From: Arthrobacter cavernae
GTDB lineage: Bacteria; Actinomycetota; Actinomycetes; Actinomycetales; Micrococcaceae
Assembly (NCBI RefSeq): GCF_017368795.1
Contig: NZ_JAFNLL010000029.1
Coordinates: 1-64,000, forward strand
DNA: 64,000 nt
Reading direction: 5' to 3'
Shown: positions 1 through 13,463 of the stretch, piece after piece
How the letters are laid out: each line of letters starts with the position of its first letter
How positions within the stretch are numbered: the first letter of the stretch is position 1
Program-made: the position numbers and the translations under genes
Notes under the pieces: generated by a model
Told to the model about the DNA's origin: nothing
What the model saw: only the letters and a program-made list of their open reading frames with translations
The model's database searches: none

Positions 1-224
1 CAACCCCCACCAAGGGGACCGGCTCGCTCCGGAGCAACTTTTCAAACTTACACGATGGCTTCCTCCGAGTCAAATCGGCGTTCTTGACTTGATTTCCATG
101 TGGATGCATGTCAACTTCACCGATCTCCACTGGGGAGCTGCGCGGGTACTAACTATACCACCACTTTTCCGGGCTGGCAAAGCCCTCGCCGAGGAGGGCC
201 CTGGAAGCCCGGAATGACGCGGAA
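1..224. other. Window-edge intergenic stretch without a recognisable gene
   Basis: I see no supported coding region, RNA or repeat here. The short frames have no SD sequence and no recognisable protein. It lies downstream of the mak/glgB gene and probably contains the end or promoter of whatever lies left of the window. Confidence 0.4.
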
Positions 225-256
225 GAGGGCCCGGAAACGCGTGGTTTCCGGGCCCT
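225..256. terminator. Hairpin terminator of the glgE-treS-glgB operon
   Basis: Perfect 14-bp inverted repeat: arm GAGGGCCCGGAAAC at 225-238 and its complement at 243-256, with a 5-nt loop. It starts 25 nt past the glgB stop. There is no long T-tract, so it may work bidirectionally or only as an RNA 3' end. Confidence 0.7.
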
Positions 257-280
257 CGAAGGGCTTCCGCGGACTGTTGC

Positions 281-3200
281 TTAGCCCGCCGGCGTGAACC
301 AGGTGGAGCCGAGCGGCGGCAAGGTTACGCTCAGCGACGCAGGCTGTCCGTCCACTCCGGGTGCCGTGGCGGCGAGGCTTCCGGTGTTGACCACGCCTGA
401 TCCGCCATAGACCTCGGCATCGGTGTTCAGGACTTCCCGCCACTTCCCGGCCACGGGCACGCCGAGGATGTAGTCCTCGTGCGGGCCGCCCGAGAAGTTC
501 ACTGCACAGACGAGCGGCTTGCCCTCGGTGTCCCAGCGGATGAAGGTCAGGACGTTGCGGTTCGAGTCGCCGCCGTTGATCCAGGTGAAGCCGGCGGGCT
601 CATTGTCCTGTTCGTACAGGGCCGGCGTCGAGGCGTAGAGCCCGTTCAGATCGCGGGTCAGCTGCTGCAGTCCGCGGTGCGCCGGGATGTCCGCCAGGAA
701 CCAGTCGAGTCCGTGCTGTTCGGACCATTCGGCTTCCTGGCCGAATTCGGTGCCCATGAAGATCAGCTGCTTGCCCGGGTGCGCCCACTGGTAGGCGAGG
801 AAGGCACGCAGGTTGGCCAGCTGCTGCCAGCGGTCACCGGGCATCTTGCGCAGCATGGAGCCCTTGCCGTGCACCACTTCGTCGTGGCTGATGGGCAGCA
901 GGAAGCTCTCCGAGAACGCGTAGATCATGGAGAACGTGATGGTTCCGTGGTGCCAGCTGCGGTTCACCGGGTTCTCGGCGATGTACTTGAGCGAATCGTG
1001 CATCCAGCCCATGTTCCACTTCAGGCCAAAGCCGAGTCCGCCGTGGTCCGTGGGTGCGGTCACTCCGGAAAAGGCGGTGGACTCCTCGGCGATGGTCACT
1101 GCGCCGGGGTGGGTCTTGTAGATGGTGGCGTTGACTTCCTGCATGAAGGAGATGGCATCGAGGTTCTCCCGGCCGCCGAACTTGTTGGGCGACCACTGGC
1201 CGTCTTCGCGCGAGTAGTCCAGGTAGAGCATGGAGGCCACGGCGTCCACGCGAAGTCCATCGATGTGGAATTCATCCAGCCAGTACAGCGCGTTGGCCAC
1301 CAGGAAGTTCCGGACCTCGGTCCGGCCGAAGTCGAAGATCAGCGTGCCCCAGTCCGGGTGCTCTCCGAGCCTGGGGTCGGCGTGTTCGTAGAGCGCTTCG
1401 CCGTCGAAGCGGGCCAGGGCCCATTCGTCCTTGGGGAAGTGTGCCGGGACCCAGTCCAGCAGGACGCCGACCCCTGCCTGGTGCAGGGAATCGACGAGGA
1501 AACGAAATTCGTCCGGGTGCCCGAAGCGTGAGGTGGGTGCGTAGTAGGAGGTGACCTGGTAGCCCCACGAGCCGCCGAAGGGGTGCTCTGCAACCGGCAT
1601 GAACTCGACATGGGTGAAGCCGAGCCACTTGACGTACTCCACGAGCTCCTTGGCCAGCTCCTTGTAGCCGAGGCCCAGGCGCCACGAGCCCAGGTGGACT
1701 TCGTAAACGCTCATGGGCGAATTGTGCGGATCGCGGTCGGCTCGGGCGGTCATCCAGGCCGCGTCCTTGAAGCGGTAGTGCGACTCCACCACACGGGATG
1801 CCGTCAGCGGCGGAACCTCCGTGCCGAAGGCAAGGGGATCGGCCTTCTCCACCCAGTGACCGGCCTTGGAGAGCAACTCGAACTTGTAGCACGCCCCTGC
1901 TACAACACCGGGGACAAAGATTTCCCAGACGCCCGAGGAGCCCAGCGAGCGCAGCGCATGCTGGCGGCCGTCCCAGTCGTTGAAATCGCCCTTGACGCGC
2001 ACGGCCTGCGCATTGGGAGCCCACACGGCGAACGAGACGCCGTCCACGTCGCCCAGCGCCGAACGGTACCGCTGGACGTGGGCGCCCAGCGTGTCCCAGA
2101 GCCGCTCGTGCCGGCCCTCGCCGATCAGGTGCAGGTCAAGCTCACCGACTGTGGGGAGGTAGTGGTAGGGGTCATCCACTGTCAGCGGCTCGCCGCCGTC
2201 GTACACAACCTCAAGACGGTAGTCCGGCACGTGCCCGGCCTGGAGCGGTTCCAGGACGACCGTCCAGATGCCGTCGCTCTCGTGCTTCATGGGCGTGGTG
2301 CCTGCTTCAGTCACCACGGCCACGGAATCCGCCAAGTGTTTCACCGTACGGACTGTGACATGTCCGTGGTCATCAAGGTGTGCCCCCAGCACGGAGTGCG
2401 GAGCATGGTGCGCGCCGGCCGCCACACGGGCCAGGGTCTCGGCGTCCACATGCAAGGGGACGCGGGGCCGTTCGGTACGTGCAGAGCCAGTCATTTCATT
2501 ACCTTCCGCTGTAGCCGCGGCATGCTTGCCGGGGCTCATGTTGTCGAGGAGTTGTCGCGATGCGTTGGCCGGAATGGGGAGCCACTCCGGCCGGTTCCGC
2601 AGCTCGTAAACCACTTCGTATAAGGCCTTGTCCAGCCACAATGCCACAAAGAGTGGAGAGCGGCGGTCTATGGTTCCGGGCGTGACTTCGCCGTAGCCGG
2701 CCAGGAATGCCTCGGCGCAGTCGTCCACCCAGCGCGTGGGGATCCTGGCGCCCGGGTTTTCGCGCCCGGCGGCGCCGGCGGCGTAGTCGAAGGAGCGCAG
2801 CATGCCGACCACATCGCGCAGCGGCATGTCGGGGAGGTTGCGCTCGGAGATGGGCCGCAGGGGCTCCCCTTCGAAGTCGAGGATGGCCCACCTCCCGGGC
2901 CCGCCCGGCACTGCAGGGACCTGCAGGATCTGGCCGAGGTGCAGGTCGCCGTGGATGCGCTGCAGGCGCCCGGCGCCTTGCCCGTCGAGCCGCGCCAGAA
3001 GCGTTTCGAGCCTGTCGTCATAGGGCCCGACGGCGGCAGCTGCTTCCGTCCACGAGCGGCGGATGCGCCCTGCTACTGCGGGTGCGATGTCCCTGCCCGG
3101 ATGCGTTTCCGCGCTGCTTCCCAGGGTGCGCGCGAGCCTGTCGTGGACCGTGGCTGTGGCAACGCCGAGCGCATGGGCTTCTGCGCTGAAGTCGGCGCCC

Positions 3201-3934
3201 GCTGCTGCTGCGTCAACGGCCAGCCGCCAGGCGTCCAGGCAGCCGTTAAGGAATTCATGGGCCACAGCGAGTTCACCGCTTGCCGTCCCGGCAGGCGTTG
3301 CCCAGGATCCGGTGATCCAGCCCAGCGTCGCAGGGACCTCGGAGGTACCGGCCGCGGTCAGTGCGGCGCCAAGCTCCACCTCGGGATTCCGACCGGCGGA
3401 AAGGACCCGGAAGATCTTCACCATCGCCGCGCCCGCGCCGTCGTCGACGATCACCGAAGTGTTGGACTGCTCGCCGGACAGGACCCGGACGCCTGATCCC
3501 GCTGCCGGGAGCGCAAAGCCGGGCCGGACGAGGTGGCCGCTGGCGGCGCCGTCGGCTGTGGAGCGTTCGTGCTGCATGAGGTCCAGCCACGCCGCGATGA
3601 ACAGGGGGTCATGCACGGCGTCGTAGATCCAGCGGCGCCCCAGGCCCGGAAGCGTGGCTTCGCCCACCAGCGCAGACCCGGCGTCGTCGAGCGGCGCGGA
3701 CCTGAAGCTCAAGGGGAGCTGCACGACGTCGGCACGGCCGCCGCCGTCGGCCGTTTGGTAGGACACGGCCGCGAGGACGATGTCCAGCACGGCGTCGCTG
3801 CCCAGGTCCCCCAGCGGGAAGCCGCCTACGCGTTCCAGGCCGAAACCGGCGTTCTTGACCGGGAACCAGCGTTTCCCGGGCAGCCATGCCCGGAGCAGTT
3901 CCTCCATGGAAGGATCAAAAGTGCCCTGCCTCAT
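281..3934 (-). CDS. glgB: Maltokinase-branching enzyme fusion (Mak-GlgB)
   Basis: A 1217-residue two-domain protein. Residues 1-480 are a maltokinase (Mak/Pep2 type) that phosphorylates maltose to maltose-1-phosphate, the GlgE donor; the aminoglycoside-phosphotransferase-like motifs HGDLHLGQ and LDFEGEP are present. Residues 481-1217 are a full-length GH13 1,4-alpha-glucan branching enzyme with carbohydrate-binding N-terminal domains, nucleophile Asp in [10 protein letters not shown], acid/base Glu in IAEEST and the SHDEVVHG motif. It lies just downstream of treS in one operon, so maltose made by TreS can be phosphorylated at once. Met481 is preceded by GGAAGGT about six bases upstream, so GlgB might also be translated separately. 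The fusion is seen in the sequence; its effect on flux is inference. Confidence 0.93.
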   Translation of the reverse strand: MRQGTFDPSMEELLRAWLPGKRWFPVKNAGFGLERVGGFPLGDLGSDAVLDIVLAAVSYQTADGGGRADVVQLPLSFRSAPLDDAGSALVGEATLPGLGRRWIYDAVHDPLFIAAWLDLMQHERSTADGAASGHLVRPGFALPAAGSGVRVLSGEQSNTSVIVDDGAGAAMVKIFRVLSAGRNPEVELGAALTAAGTSEVPATLGWITGSWATPAGTASGELAVAHEFLNGCLDAWRLAVDAAAAGADFSAEAHALGVATATVHDRLARTLGSSAETHPGRDIAPAVAGRIRRSWTEAAAAVGPYDDRLETLLARLDGQGAGRLQRIHGDLHLGQILQVPAVPGGPGRWAILDFEGEPLRPISERNLPDMPLRDVVGMLRSFDYAAGAAGRENPGARIPTRWVDDCAEAFLAGYGEVTPGTIDRRSPLFVALWLDKALYEVVYELRNRPEWLPIPANASRQLLDNMSPGKHAAATAEGNEMTGSARTERPRVPLHVDAETLARVAAGAHHAPHSVLGAHLDDHGHVTVRTVKHLADSVAVVTEAGTTPMKHESDGIWTVVLEPLQAGHVPDYRLEVVYDGGEPLTVDDPYHYLPTVGELDLHLIGEGRHERLWDTLGAHVQRYRSALGDVDGVSFAVWAPNAQAVRVKGDFNDWDGRQHALRSLGSSGVWEIFVPGVVAGACYKFELLSKAGHWVEKADPLAFGTEVPPLTASRVVESHYRFKDAAWMTARADRDPHNSPMSVYEVHLGSWRLGLGYKELAKELVEYVKWLGFTHVEFMPVAEHPFGGSWGYQVTSYYAPTSRFGHPDEFRFLVDSLHQAGVGVLLDWVPAHFPKDEWALARFDGEALYEHADPRLGEHPDWGTLIFDFGRTEVRNFLVANALYWLDEFHIDGLRVDAVASMLYLDYSREDGQWSPNKFGGRENLDAISFMQEVNATIYKTHPGAVTIAEESTAFSGVTAPTDHGGLGFGLKWNMGWMHDSLKYIAENPVNRSWHHGTITFSMIYAFSESFLLPISHDEVVHGKGSMLRKMPGDRWQQLANLRAFLAYQWAHPGKQLIFMGTEFGQEAEWSEQHGLDWFLADIPAHRGLQQLTRDLNGLYASTPALYEQDNEPAGFTWINGGDSNRNVLTFIRWDTEGKPLVCAVNFSGGPHEDYILGVPVAGKWREVLNTDAEVYGGSGVVNTGSLAATAPGVDGQPASLSVTLPPLGSTWFTPAG

Positions 3935-3935
3935 C

Positions 3936-5732
3936 TCATCCTTTGGACGCCACCACAGGGACGGCCTGCGTGTAGGGAGATGTGGGGTTGGAGAAGGCCG
4001 AGCGCAAACGGAGCCAGTAGAAGCTGTGGCTGCCGAGCGTCAGCGTCAGCCTGCCGTTGTCCCCGACGGCAGGAAACGGCTGGCCGCCGAACACGTCGCG
4101 GAGCCCGCGTCCCGCGTACTCGGGAACGTCCAGTGTGGTGGCCACCGGGTGCTGGGAGAGGTTGAAGACGCACAGAATCGTCTCTGCCTCTTCGCCTTCG
4201 GCGTTGCCCTCGCTGAGCTCCCGGACGTAGGCCAGCACCACTTCGTGGTCCGCCTCAACGTGTCGGAAACCGCCCAGGCCAAAGACCGGATGGTTCCGCC
4301 GGACGCTGAGCACCTGGCGGGTCCAGCGCAGCAGGGATCCCGAGTGCGCGGCTTCGGCTTCCACGTTGGCCATGCCGTAGTTGTAGACCAGCGACTGGAT
4401 CACCGGGAGATAGATCTTCCCGGGATCGGCGCTGGAAAAGCCGGCGTTCCGGTCAGGATTCCACTGCATCGGGGTCCGGACGGCGTCGCGGTCATCCAGC
4501 CAGATGTTGTCGCCCATGCCGATTTCGTCGCCGTAGTACAGGAACGGGCTGCCCGGCAGGGAGAGCAGCAGGGCGTTGATGAGTTCGATCTCGGCCCGTG
4601 AGTTGTCCAGCAGCGGGGCCAGCCGGCGGCGGATGCCGATGTTGGCCCGCATCCGCGGATCCGGGGCATACCAGCCGAGCATGGCCGCCCGTTCGTCCTG
4701 GGTGACCATTTCCAGGGTCAGTTCATCGTGGTTGCGCAGGAACGTACCCCACTGCGCGCCCGCCGGGATGTCCGGCGTCTCGCGCAGCGTTTCGATGATG
4801 GGGGCGGCCTTCTGGTCCCGCAGCGCGTAGTACAGCCGGGGCATGATGGGGAAATGGAAGGCCATGTGGCATTCCGGTTCCTCCTCCGTGCCGAAGTATT
4901 CGACCACCTCGTGGGGAGGCTGGTTTGCCTCGGCGATGATCACGCGGCCGGGGTAGTTTTCGTCCACCATCTTGCGCAGATCGCGCAGGAACGTGTGCGT
5001 TGCGGGCAGGTTCTCGCAGTTGGTGCCCTCTTCTTCGAAGAGGTACGGGATGGCGTCCGCCCGGAACCCGTCGATCCCCTGGTCCAGCCAGAAGCGGATC
5101 ACATCGTAGAGCGATTCCACCACCTTGGGGTTTTCGAAGTTCAGGTCCGGCTGGTGGCTGAAGAAACGGTGCCAGAAGAACTGCCGGCGGATCGGGTCAA
5201 AGGTCCAGTTGGACTCCTCCGTGTCCACGAAGATGATGCGCGCGTCCTGGTACTTCTCGTCGGTGTCACTCCAGACATAGAAATCCCCGTACGGCCCGGA
5301 GGGGTCCCTGCGGGATTCCTGGAACCACATGTGCTGGTCCGAGGTGTGGTTCAGTGGCAGGTCGATGATGACGCGGACGCCCCGGGCGTGCGCCTCGGCA
5401 ACGAGCCGCTTGAAATCGCTGATGGTGCCGAACTCGTCCAGGACCGAGTTGTAGTCCGCGATGTCGTAGCCGCCGTCGCGCAGCGGGGAATGGAAGAACG
5501 GCGGCAGCCAGAGGCAGTCCACGCCAAGCCACTGCAGGTAGTCCAGCTTGTCGATGAGGCCGTGAAAGTCCCCGGAGCCGTCTCCGTTAGCATCCGCAAA
5601 TGCCCTGACCAGTACTTCGTAGAAGACCGCTTTCCGGTACCAGTGTGGATCATGCTGGAGACCGGGGGCGCTCAGTTCGAAGGTGTTCTTCGGGGTGAAG
5701 TACTGGCCGGGATTCGACGGGGTGAAGCTCAC
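3936..5732 (-). CDS. treS: Trehalose synthase / maltose alpha-D-glucosyltransferase
   Basis: TreS interconverts trehalose and maltose and feeds maltose to the maltokinase encoded next. The protein has 598 residues, normal for bare TreS without a fused kinase. GH13 catalytic motifs are visible: [10 protein letters not shown] (nucleophile Asp), IIAEANQPP (Glu) and LRNHDELTL (His-Asp). The GTG start shares one base with the glgE stop codon (TAGTG), and GGAGG lies about ten bases upstream inside glgE, which implies translational coupling. Confidence 0.95.
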   Translation of the reverse strand: MSFTPSNPGQYFTPKNTFELSAPGLQHDPHWYRKAVFYEVLVRAFADANGDGSGDFHGLIDKLDYLQWLGVDCLWLPPFFHSPLRDGGYDIADYNSVLDEFGTISDFKRLVAEAHARGVRVIIDLPLNHTSDQHMWFQESRRDPSGPYGDFYVWSDTDEKYQDARIIFVDTEESNWTFDPIRRQFFWHRFFSHQPDLNFENPKVVESLYDVIRFWLDQGIDGFRADAIPYLFEEEGTNCENLPATHTFLRDLRKMVDENYPGRVIIAEANQPPHEVVEYFGTEEEPECHMAFHFPIMPRLYYALRDQKAAPIIETLRETPDIPAGAQWGTFLRNHDELTLEMVTQDERAAMLGWYAPDPRMRANIGIRRRLAPLLDNSRAEIELINALLLSLPGSPFLYYGDEIGMGDNIWLDDRDAVRTPMQWNPDRNAGFSSADPGKIYLPVIQSLVYNYGMANVEAEAAHSGSLLRWTRQVLSVRRNHPVFGLGGFRHVEADHEVVLAYVRELSEGNAEGEEAETILCVFNLSQHPVATTLDVPEYAGRGLRDVFGGQPFPAVGDNGRLTLTLGSHSFYWLRLRSAFSNPTSPYTQAVPVVASKG

Positions 5733-7810
5733 TAAGGTTGCCTCCGGATGCTGAGGATGTGCGCCGGCTCGATGTGGGCGTCAAGCCGTACGTAGTTGTC
5801 CCCGCCCCACTCCCAGCTCTGGCCGCTGATCAAATCATCCACCCGGAAGCGTCCGTTTGCACCGGTATCGGCGGGATCCAGCTGCAGGGCAGCCAGATCC
5901 AGGGAAACCGTGCTCTCGCGTGCACTGTGCGGGTCCACGTTGACGACGATGATCAGGGTGTCCTTGCTGCCGTCTGGCAGCGTCTTGTGCTTGGAGTAGA
6001 CGATCGTGGCGTCATCGGTGCTGTGGTGCAGGGTGAGGTTCTGCAGATCGCCCAGCGCGGGGTGCGCCTTGCGAATGGCGTTGAGCCGGGTGATGTACGG
6101 CGCCAAGGTATGTCCGGAGGCGGCGGCGCCGTCCCAGTCGCGGTCCTTGTACTCGTACTTCTCGTTGTCGATGTATTCCTCGGCGCCGGGCCTGGCCACG
6201 TGCTCATACAGTTCGTAGCCGGCGTAGACGCCCCAGAGCGGGCTGGCCGTGGCCGCGAGCGCGGCGCGGATGCGGAAGGCCGCGGGGCCGCCGTACTGCA
6301 GGTACTCGGTGAGGATGTCCGGGGTGTTGACGAAGAAGTTCGGCCGGAAGTAGGCCGGGCTTTCGTGGCTGACCTCGGTGAAGTATTCCTCAAGCTCGGC
6401 CTTGGTGTTGCGCCAGGTGAAGTAGGTGTAAGACTGCTGGAAGCCGGCCCGGCCCAGGGCGTGCATCATGGCAGGGCGGGTGAACGCCTCCGCCAGGAAC
6501 ACGACCTCGGGGTGCTTCTTGTTCACCTTGCCGATGAGCCATTCCCAGAACCACACGGGCTTGGTGTGCGGGTTGTCCACGCGGAAGATCTTCACTCCGT
6601 GACTGATCCACAGGAACACGATCCGCAGGATCTCCTTGGACAGGCCCTCGGGGTCGTTGTCGAAGTTCAGCGGGAAAATGTCCTGGTACTTCTTGGGCGG
6701 GTTTTCCGCATACGCGATGCTGCCGTCCACGCGCGTGGTGAACCATTCGGGGTGCGATTCCACCCAGGGGTGGTCCGGCGCGGCCTGCAGGGCCAGGTCC
6801 AGGGCGACCTCGAGGCCGAGTTCGGCAGCACGCGCCACGAAGGCATCGAAATCCTCAAAGGTGCCCAGATCCGGGTGGATGGCGTCGTGCCCGCCTTCCT
6901 TGGCGCCGATGGCCCACGGCGAGCCGGGGTCCTGCGGGCCCGGAGTCAGTGTGTTGTTGCGCCCCTTGCGGTGCTGGACGCCGATCGGGTGGATCGGCGG
7001 CAGGTAGATGACATCGAAGCCCATGCCGGCCACGGCGTCGAGCCGCTTCGCCGCCGTACGGAAGGTCCCCGACGTCCATTCGCCGGTGGCCCGGTCCAGG
7101 ACGGCACCTTCGGAGCGGGGGAAGAACTCATACCAGGAGCCGCGGCCAGCAAGCTCGCGCTCAACCAGCAACGGGTACGTTTCGGATACGGCCACGAGTT
7201 CGCGGATCGGAAAACGCCCGACGGCGGCAGCCACGTCCGCGCCGAAGCCGGCGCCCAGGCGCTCCTCGGCGGATTTCGCCGTGTCGGCGAGCGCTGCCGC
7301 CGCGGCACGGAAGGTGCGCTTGTCCGCGGCGCTGCGTCCGGCGTCGTCGGCTGCTCCCGCAAGGAGGGCGGCACCCTCGGCGAGCATGAGCTCGACGTCG
7401 ATCCCGGCTTCAACCTTGACCTCGGCGTTGTGGTGCCAGGTGCCGTAGCGGTCGTGCCAGGCCTCGATGACGAACGACCAGGCGCCCGGGGCGGTAGGGG
7501 TCAGCAGCCCCTCCCAACGGTCCGTGCCCATGCCGCGCACGCCCGGAGCCGGCGCGAGGCGGACGCGCTGGCGCTCCTTGCCCTTGGGATCGAGCAAGAC
7601 GGCGGTGACGCCCAGCTGGTCGTGGCCTTCGCGGAACACCGTGGCGCCCACCACCAAGTCCTCGCCCGGCAGGGCCTTGGCGGGAAAGCGGCCATCCTCG
7701 ATGACCGGCTGCACTGCAGTGATGGGGAACCTGCCGAAGCGGAGCCCGTCTGTAATGTGCGCCTTCGTCTTGGTTTTCGATGGTGAGCTGGCTCGCAAAG
7801 TAGTGGTCAC
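5732..7810 (-). CDS. glgE: Maltosyltransferase GlgE
   Basis: GlgE extends alpha-1,4-glucans with maltose units from maltose-1-phosphate (GH13_3). Visible motifs are [10 protein letters not shown] (nucleophile Asp), [10 protein letters not shown] (Glu) and [10 protein letters not shown] (Asp), with the N-terminal beta-sandwich and helical domains of the family. First gene of the glgE-treS-mak/glgB operon, which holds the whole trehalose-to-glucan route. I chose the GTG at 7810 (protein starting [10 protein letters not shown]); another in-frame GTG at 7837 would add nine residues. Neither has a convincing SD. The promoter must lie in the short gap shared with divergent glgP. Confidence 0.93.
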   Translation of the reverse strand: MTTTLRASSPSKTKTKAHITDGLRFGRFPITAVQPVIEDGRFPAKALPGEDLVVGATVFREGHDQLGVTAVLLDPKGKERQRVRLAPAPGVRGMGTDRWEGLLTPTAPGAWSFVIEAWHDRYGTWHHNAEVKVEAGIDVELMLAEGAALLAGAADDAGRSAADKRTFRAAAAALADTAKSAEERLGAGFGADVAAAVGRFPIRELVAVSETYPLLVERELAGRGSWYEFFPRSEGAVLDRATGEWTSGTFRTAAKRLDAVAGMGFDVIYLPPIHPIGVQHRKGRNNTLTPGPQDPGSPWAIGAKEGGHDAIHPDLGTFEDFDAFVARAAELGLEVALDLALQAAPDHPWVESHPEWFTTRVDGSIAYAENPPKKYQDIFPLNFDNDPEGLSKEILRIVFLWISHGVKIFRVDNPHTKPVWFWEWLIGKVNKKHPEVVFLAEAFTRPAMMHALGRAGFQQSYTYFTWRNTKAELEEYFTEVSHESPAYFRPNFFVNTPDILTEYLQYGGPAAFRIRAALAATASPLWGVYAGYELYEHVARPGAEEYIDNEKYEYKDRDWDGAAASGHTLAPYITRLNAIRKAHPALGDLQNLTLHHSTDDATIVYSKHKTLPDGSKDTLIIVVNVDPHSARESTVSLDLAALQLDPADTGANGRFRVDDLISGQSWEWGGDNYVRLDAHIEPAHILSIRRQP

Positions 7811-7933
7811 AGCCTCGACGTTAGCGACAAAAATCACAGATTGCTAAGGCGCCGTCACATACTCCTGCTTGCAAGGAGTCATTTACCTAAAAGAAACCAA
7901 AACCGGTTCCAGCTGTCGTGGGAGTCCGTTAGT

Positions 7934-10567
7934 GTGGCGCTCGTGAAGGCAATCCGAAGGTTTACAGTCCGTACCGTCCTCCCCGAGTCGATCCGGCCCC
8001 TGGCACGGCTCGCGACCAACCTGCGCTGGTCCTGGCACCGGCCCACGCGTGAGCTCTTTGCGGGCCTCAGCCCGGAGCTCTGGGAAGAGAGCCATCACGA
8101 CCCCATCGCCCTGCTGGGTTCGATCAGCCGGGAAAAGCTGGAGGAGCTGGCCGCCGACAGCGGAGTCGTTGAGCGCATCCAGTCCGCGGCTGCCGACCTG
8201 GACCGCTACCTCAGCCAGCCCCGCTGGTACCAGGGCCTGGGCGAGGACGCACCCGCCTGCATTGCCTACTTCTCGCCCGAGTTCGGCATCACCGAGGTGC
8301 TCCCCCAGTACTCCGGCGGCCTCGGCATCCTGGCCGGCGACCACCTCAAGGCCGCCTCGGACCTGGGCGTGCCCCTGATCGGCGTCGGGCTCCTGTACCA
8401 GGCCGGCTACTTCAAGCAGTCGCTGTCCCGCGACGCCTGGCAGCAGGAAACGTACCCGGTCCTGGACCCGGACGGCCTGCCCCTGACGCTGCTGCGCCAG
8501 CACTCCAAGGGCGGCGTCCCGGGCAAGCCGGTACAGATTTCCCTCCCGCTGCCCAACGGCCGCACGCTCCACGCGCACGTCTGGCGTGCCGACGTCGGGC
8601 GTGTGCCGCTGCTGCTGCTGGACTCCAACGTTCCGGCCAACGACGACGCCGCCCGCGGCATCACCGACCGCCTGTACGGCGGCGGCGGAGACCACCGCCT
8701 GCAGCAGGAGCTGCTGCTCGGCATGGGCGGCGTCAAGGCGCTGCGCGTCTACCAGCAGCTCACCGGCACCCCCGCACCCGAAGTCTTCCACACCAACGAA
8801 GGCCACGCCGGCTTCCTGGGCATCGAACGCATCCAGGAGGCCATGGCGGACCCCAACGAACCGCTCACCTGGGACGAAGCCCTGGCCGCCGGCCGCGCCT
8901 CCACGGTGTTCACCACGCACACCCCGGTCCCTGCCGGCATCGACCGCTTCGAGACCGTGCAGATCAAGCACTTCTTCGAAGCCGGACTGGCGCCCGCGGT
9001 GCCCACCGAGAAGATCCTGGAACTGGGACGCGAAAACTACGACGGCGGCAACCCGTCCGTGTTCAACATGGCCGTCATGGGGCTCCGCCTCGCCCAGCGC
9101 GCCAACGGTGTGGCCAAGCTGCACGGCGTGGTCTCCCGGGAAATGTTCGCCGGGCTCTGGCCGGGATTCGACCACTCCGAAATCCCCATCACCTCGGTGA
9201 CCAACGGCGTCCACGTGCCCACCTGGGTGGACCCGCGGATCGCCATGCTGGCCCGTGAGCAGTTCGGCTCCGAGGCCGAGGCCCTGGGCCGCTGGGACCT
9301 CGCCTACAACGTCAGCGACGAAGATGTTTGGGCCATGCGCCGGCAGCTGCGCGCGTCCTTGGTCGAGGATGTGCGGCGCCGGCTGCGGGCCTCGTGGAAG
9401 AAGCGCGGGGCCGCCGACGCCGAACTGGGCTGGACCGACACTGTGCTGGACCCGGATGTGCTGACCATCGGCTTCGCCCGCCGCGTGCCCACCTACAAGC
9501 GCCTGACGCTCATGCTGCGTGACCCCAAGCGGCTCAAGGCCCTGCTCCTCGACCCCCAGCACCCCATCCAGCTCGTCATCGCGGGCAAGTCCCACCCGGC
9601 CGACGACGCCGGCAAGAAGATGATCCAGGACCTGGTCCGCTTCACCGACGACCCCGCGGTCCGGCACCGGATCGTGTTCCTGCCCAACTACGACATCGCC
9701 ATGGCACGGACCCTGTTCCCCGGCTGCGATGTATGGCTGAACAACCCGCTGCGCCCGCTGGAAGCCTGCGGCACGTCCGGCATGAAGGCCGCCATCAACG
9801 GTTCCCTCAACCTCTCCGTGCTGGACGGCTGGTGGGACGAGATGTACGACGGCGAGAACGGCTGGGCGATCCCGACGGCCAACAACGGCGCGTCCAGCGA
9901 GGAACGCGACGACATCGAAGCCGCGGCCCTGTACGAACTCCTGGAAACCCAGGTCGCCCCGCGCTTCTACGGCTCCACGGTGTCCGACGGCGCCGGCGCG
10001 GCCGGGCCCTCCCAGCCGCGGCCGGAGGCCGTCCCGACGCACTGGGTGTCCATGATCAAGCACACCCTGGCCCACCTGGGCCCGGCCGTCTCCGCCGAGC
10101 GCATGCTGCAGGACTACGTCAACACGCTGTACCGCCCCGCAGCCGTATCAGGACGCCGGGCCGCGGCTGAGTCCTTCAAGGAAGCCAAGGGACTCGCCGC
10201 CTGGACGTCCAAGGTCCGCGCCGCCTGGCCGCAGCTCATGGTGGAACACGTGGACTCCGTGGGCGTCTCCGAGGAACCGCAGATCGGCGACACCCTGCAG
10301 GTCAACGCCTACGTCGCCCTGCACAACCTCACCCCGGACGACGTGTCCGTGGAGGTGGCCTACGGGCGGGCCGAGGAGTCCGACGAACTCGAGGAAGTCA
10401 CTGTGGCCGAGCTGGGCGCCCTGGAGAACCTCGGCAACGGCCGCCACCTGTTCAGCGGCTCCGTGGTGATCAACCGCTCCGGCTCCTTCGGCTACACCGT
10501 GCGGGTCTTCCCGAAGCATTCGGCGCTGGCGTCCAAGGCCGAACTGGGGCTGATCGTCAACGCCTAA
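7934..10567 (+). CDS. glgP: Alpha-glucan (glycogen) phosphorylase
   Basis: Releases glucose-1-phosphate from alpha-1,4-glucans; PLP-dependent GT35 family of the shorter actinobacterial/archaeal type (877 residues). The PLP lysine motif EACGTSGMKAAING is present near residue 620, and the N-terminus (KAIRRFTVRTVLPE) fits mycobacterial GlgP. I chose GTG 7934 because GGGAG at 7920-7924 lies nine bases before it; GTG 7943 is an alternative that fits homologues equally well. The frame opens further upstream to 7841 but without SD or homology. Divergent from glgE, so synthesis and breakdown share a promoter region. Confidence 0.93.
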   Translation: MALVKAIRRFTVRTVLPESIRPLARLATNLRWSWHRPTRELFAGLSPELWEESHHDPIALLGSISREKLEELAADSGVVERIQSAAADLDRYLSQPRWYQGLGEDAPACIAYFSPEFGITEVLPQYSGGLGILAGDHLKAASDLGVPLIGVGLLYQAGYFKQSLSRDAWQQETYPVLDPDGLPLTLLRQHSKGGVPGKPVQISLPLPNGRTLHAHVWRADVGRVPLLLLDSNVPANDDAARGITDRLYGGGGDHRLQQELLLGMGGVKALRVYQQLTGTPAPEVFHTNEGHAGFLGIERIQEAMADPNEPLTWDEALAAGRASTVFTTHTPVPAGIDRFETVQIKHFFEAGLAPAVPTEKILELGRENYDGGNPSVFNMAVMGLRLAQRANGVAKLHGVVSREMFAGLWPGFDHSEIPITSVTNGVHVPTWVDPRIAMLAREQFGSEAEALGRWDLAYNVSDEDVWAMRRQLRASLVEDVRRRLRASWKKRGAADAELGWTDTVLDPDVLTIGFARRVPTYKRLTLMLRDPKRLKALLLDPQHPIQLVIAGKSHPADDAGKKMIQDLVRFTDDPAVRHRIVFLPNYDIAMARTLFPGCDVWLNNPLRPLEACGTSGMKAAINGSLNLSVLDGWWDEMYDGENGWAIPTANNGASSEERDDIEAAALYELLETQVAPRFYGSTVSDGAGAAGPSQPRPEAVPTHWVSMIKHTLAHLGPAVSAERMLQDYVNTLYRPAAVSGRRAAAESFKEAKGLAAWTSKVRAAWPQLMVEHVDSVGVSEEPQIGDTLQVNAYVALHNLTPDDVSVEVAYGRAEESDELEEVTVAELGALENLGNGRHLFSGSVVINRSGSFGYTVRVFPKHSALASKAELGLIVNA

Positions 10568-10577
10568 GCCGTTTCCA

Positions 10578-10685
10578 GACATCCGCCGGATGTCAGTCAT
10601 CCTCCGCGTGCTAGCTCGTTCCTCGCTTTTGACGCACGCTTCCGGATAACTGACATCCGGCGTTCGTTTTGTGGAAAGCGCCGTT
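10578..10685. repeat. Structured intergenic repeat, copy A
   Basis: After glgP comes GACATCCG-C-CGGATGTC (10578-10594), a perfect palindrome, then a core (10598-10647), then another TGACATCCGG. TTTCCA and TGGAAA arms enclose the whole. The core on the minus strand matches 14623-14670 (copy B) over about 48 bases with few changes. It is probably a dispersed genus-level repeat that also closes the glgP transcript. Confidence 0.65.
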
Positions 10686-10699
10686 GGCGGTTGGCGACG

Positions 10700-11059
10700 T
10701 TAGTTTTGGAAGACCGCGATTACTGCGAGGTCGCGGCCTGAGTAGGATTCGGCGTCCTGGAGGATTTCGCAGACCACTCCGAAGGAACGGTCCGTGCGGT
10801 AGGCCGCCGGGACCTGCCAGATCAGGGTGACCGGGGCTTCGCCGTCTTCTGACAGGGAGTCGGCGAAGTCATGCAGGGAGTCGTTGAGGGCGTCGAGGTT
10901 CACGCCATAGTATTCGGGAAAGTCGAGGACCTGGCCGAAGACCTCCAGGACTGCCTTCTTGCTGTCGGCGGGGGGCACCAGGACCGTGCGGCGGCCGGCG
11001 TCGCTGACCTGCTGCTGAAGTTCCTCGATCGTCCAAGTGTCTGCTGAATAGATCTTCAT
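10700..11059 (-). CDS. Barstar-family ribonuclease inhibitor
   Basis: A 119-residue protein of the barstar family: cytoplasmic inhibitors that bind secreted guanyl-specific (barnase-type) RNases and protect the producer. The motif YYGVNLDALNDSLHDF, corresponding to the barnase-binding helix region of barstar, is clear. ATG start with AGGAG seven bases upstream; that SD overlaps the tail of the RNase remnant (11066-11322), so the two once formed a classical enzyme-immunity pair. Because the RNase is broken here, this is an orphan immunity gene unless another RNase is encoded elsewhere. Confidence 0.85.
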   Translation of the reverse strand: MKIYSADTWTIEELQQQVSDAGRRTVLVPPADSKKAVLEVFGQVLDFPEYYGVNLDALNDSLHDFADSLSEDGEAPVTLIWQVPAAYRTDRSFGVVCEILQDAESYSGRDLAVIAVFQN

Positions 11060-11065
11060 GGGCTC

Positions 11066-11322
11066 CTACTTGCCTTCGACGATGAACTTGAACGATTCGT
11101 AGTGGTCCGGCGTGTAGTACTTGGCGCCGTCCTTGCCGGCGATGATCCGGCGTGGACCGCGGTCCGACTCACCGGGAGTCTTCACTGTGTATTCCCTTGT
11201 AGTATCCACCGGATTTCTTCGGCAGCTGCGAGGCGTTGACGGCCGCCAGACCCGAGGACGAGAACAACGACGGCGATGACAAGTCCCGCCAAGGCAAGCA
11301 GCCTGCTGCTGCTCCGCTTCAT
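11066..11322 (-). pseudogene. Broken barnase-like secreted RNase
   Basis: From ATG 11322 the frame reads MKRSSSRLLALAGLVIAVVV, a good signal peptide, then runs into a stop after about 46 codons. Another frame then gives LPKKSGGYYK, and a third gives TVKTPGESDRGPRRI and YYTPDHYESFKFIVEGK followed by TAG. These are the conserved C-terminal strands of guanyl-specific RNases, including the Arg-rich segment and the catalytic His in DHY. The middle of the enzyme is missing, so there is an internal deletion. In addition, AAGGGAATAC stands where AAGGAATAC would give the expected KEYTV: a one-G insertion near 11185. Too short for a normal family member. Confidence 0.8.
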
Positions 11323-11333
11323 GTGATGGATCC

Positions 11334-13463
<2,130 letters not shown>

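Noticed and set aside
5738..7786. 682-codon open frame antisense to glgE
   Set aside because: Composition-driven shadow in high-GC DNA; the product has no recognisable domain and glgE is certain.
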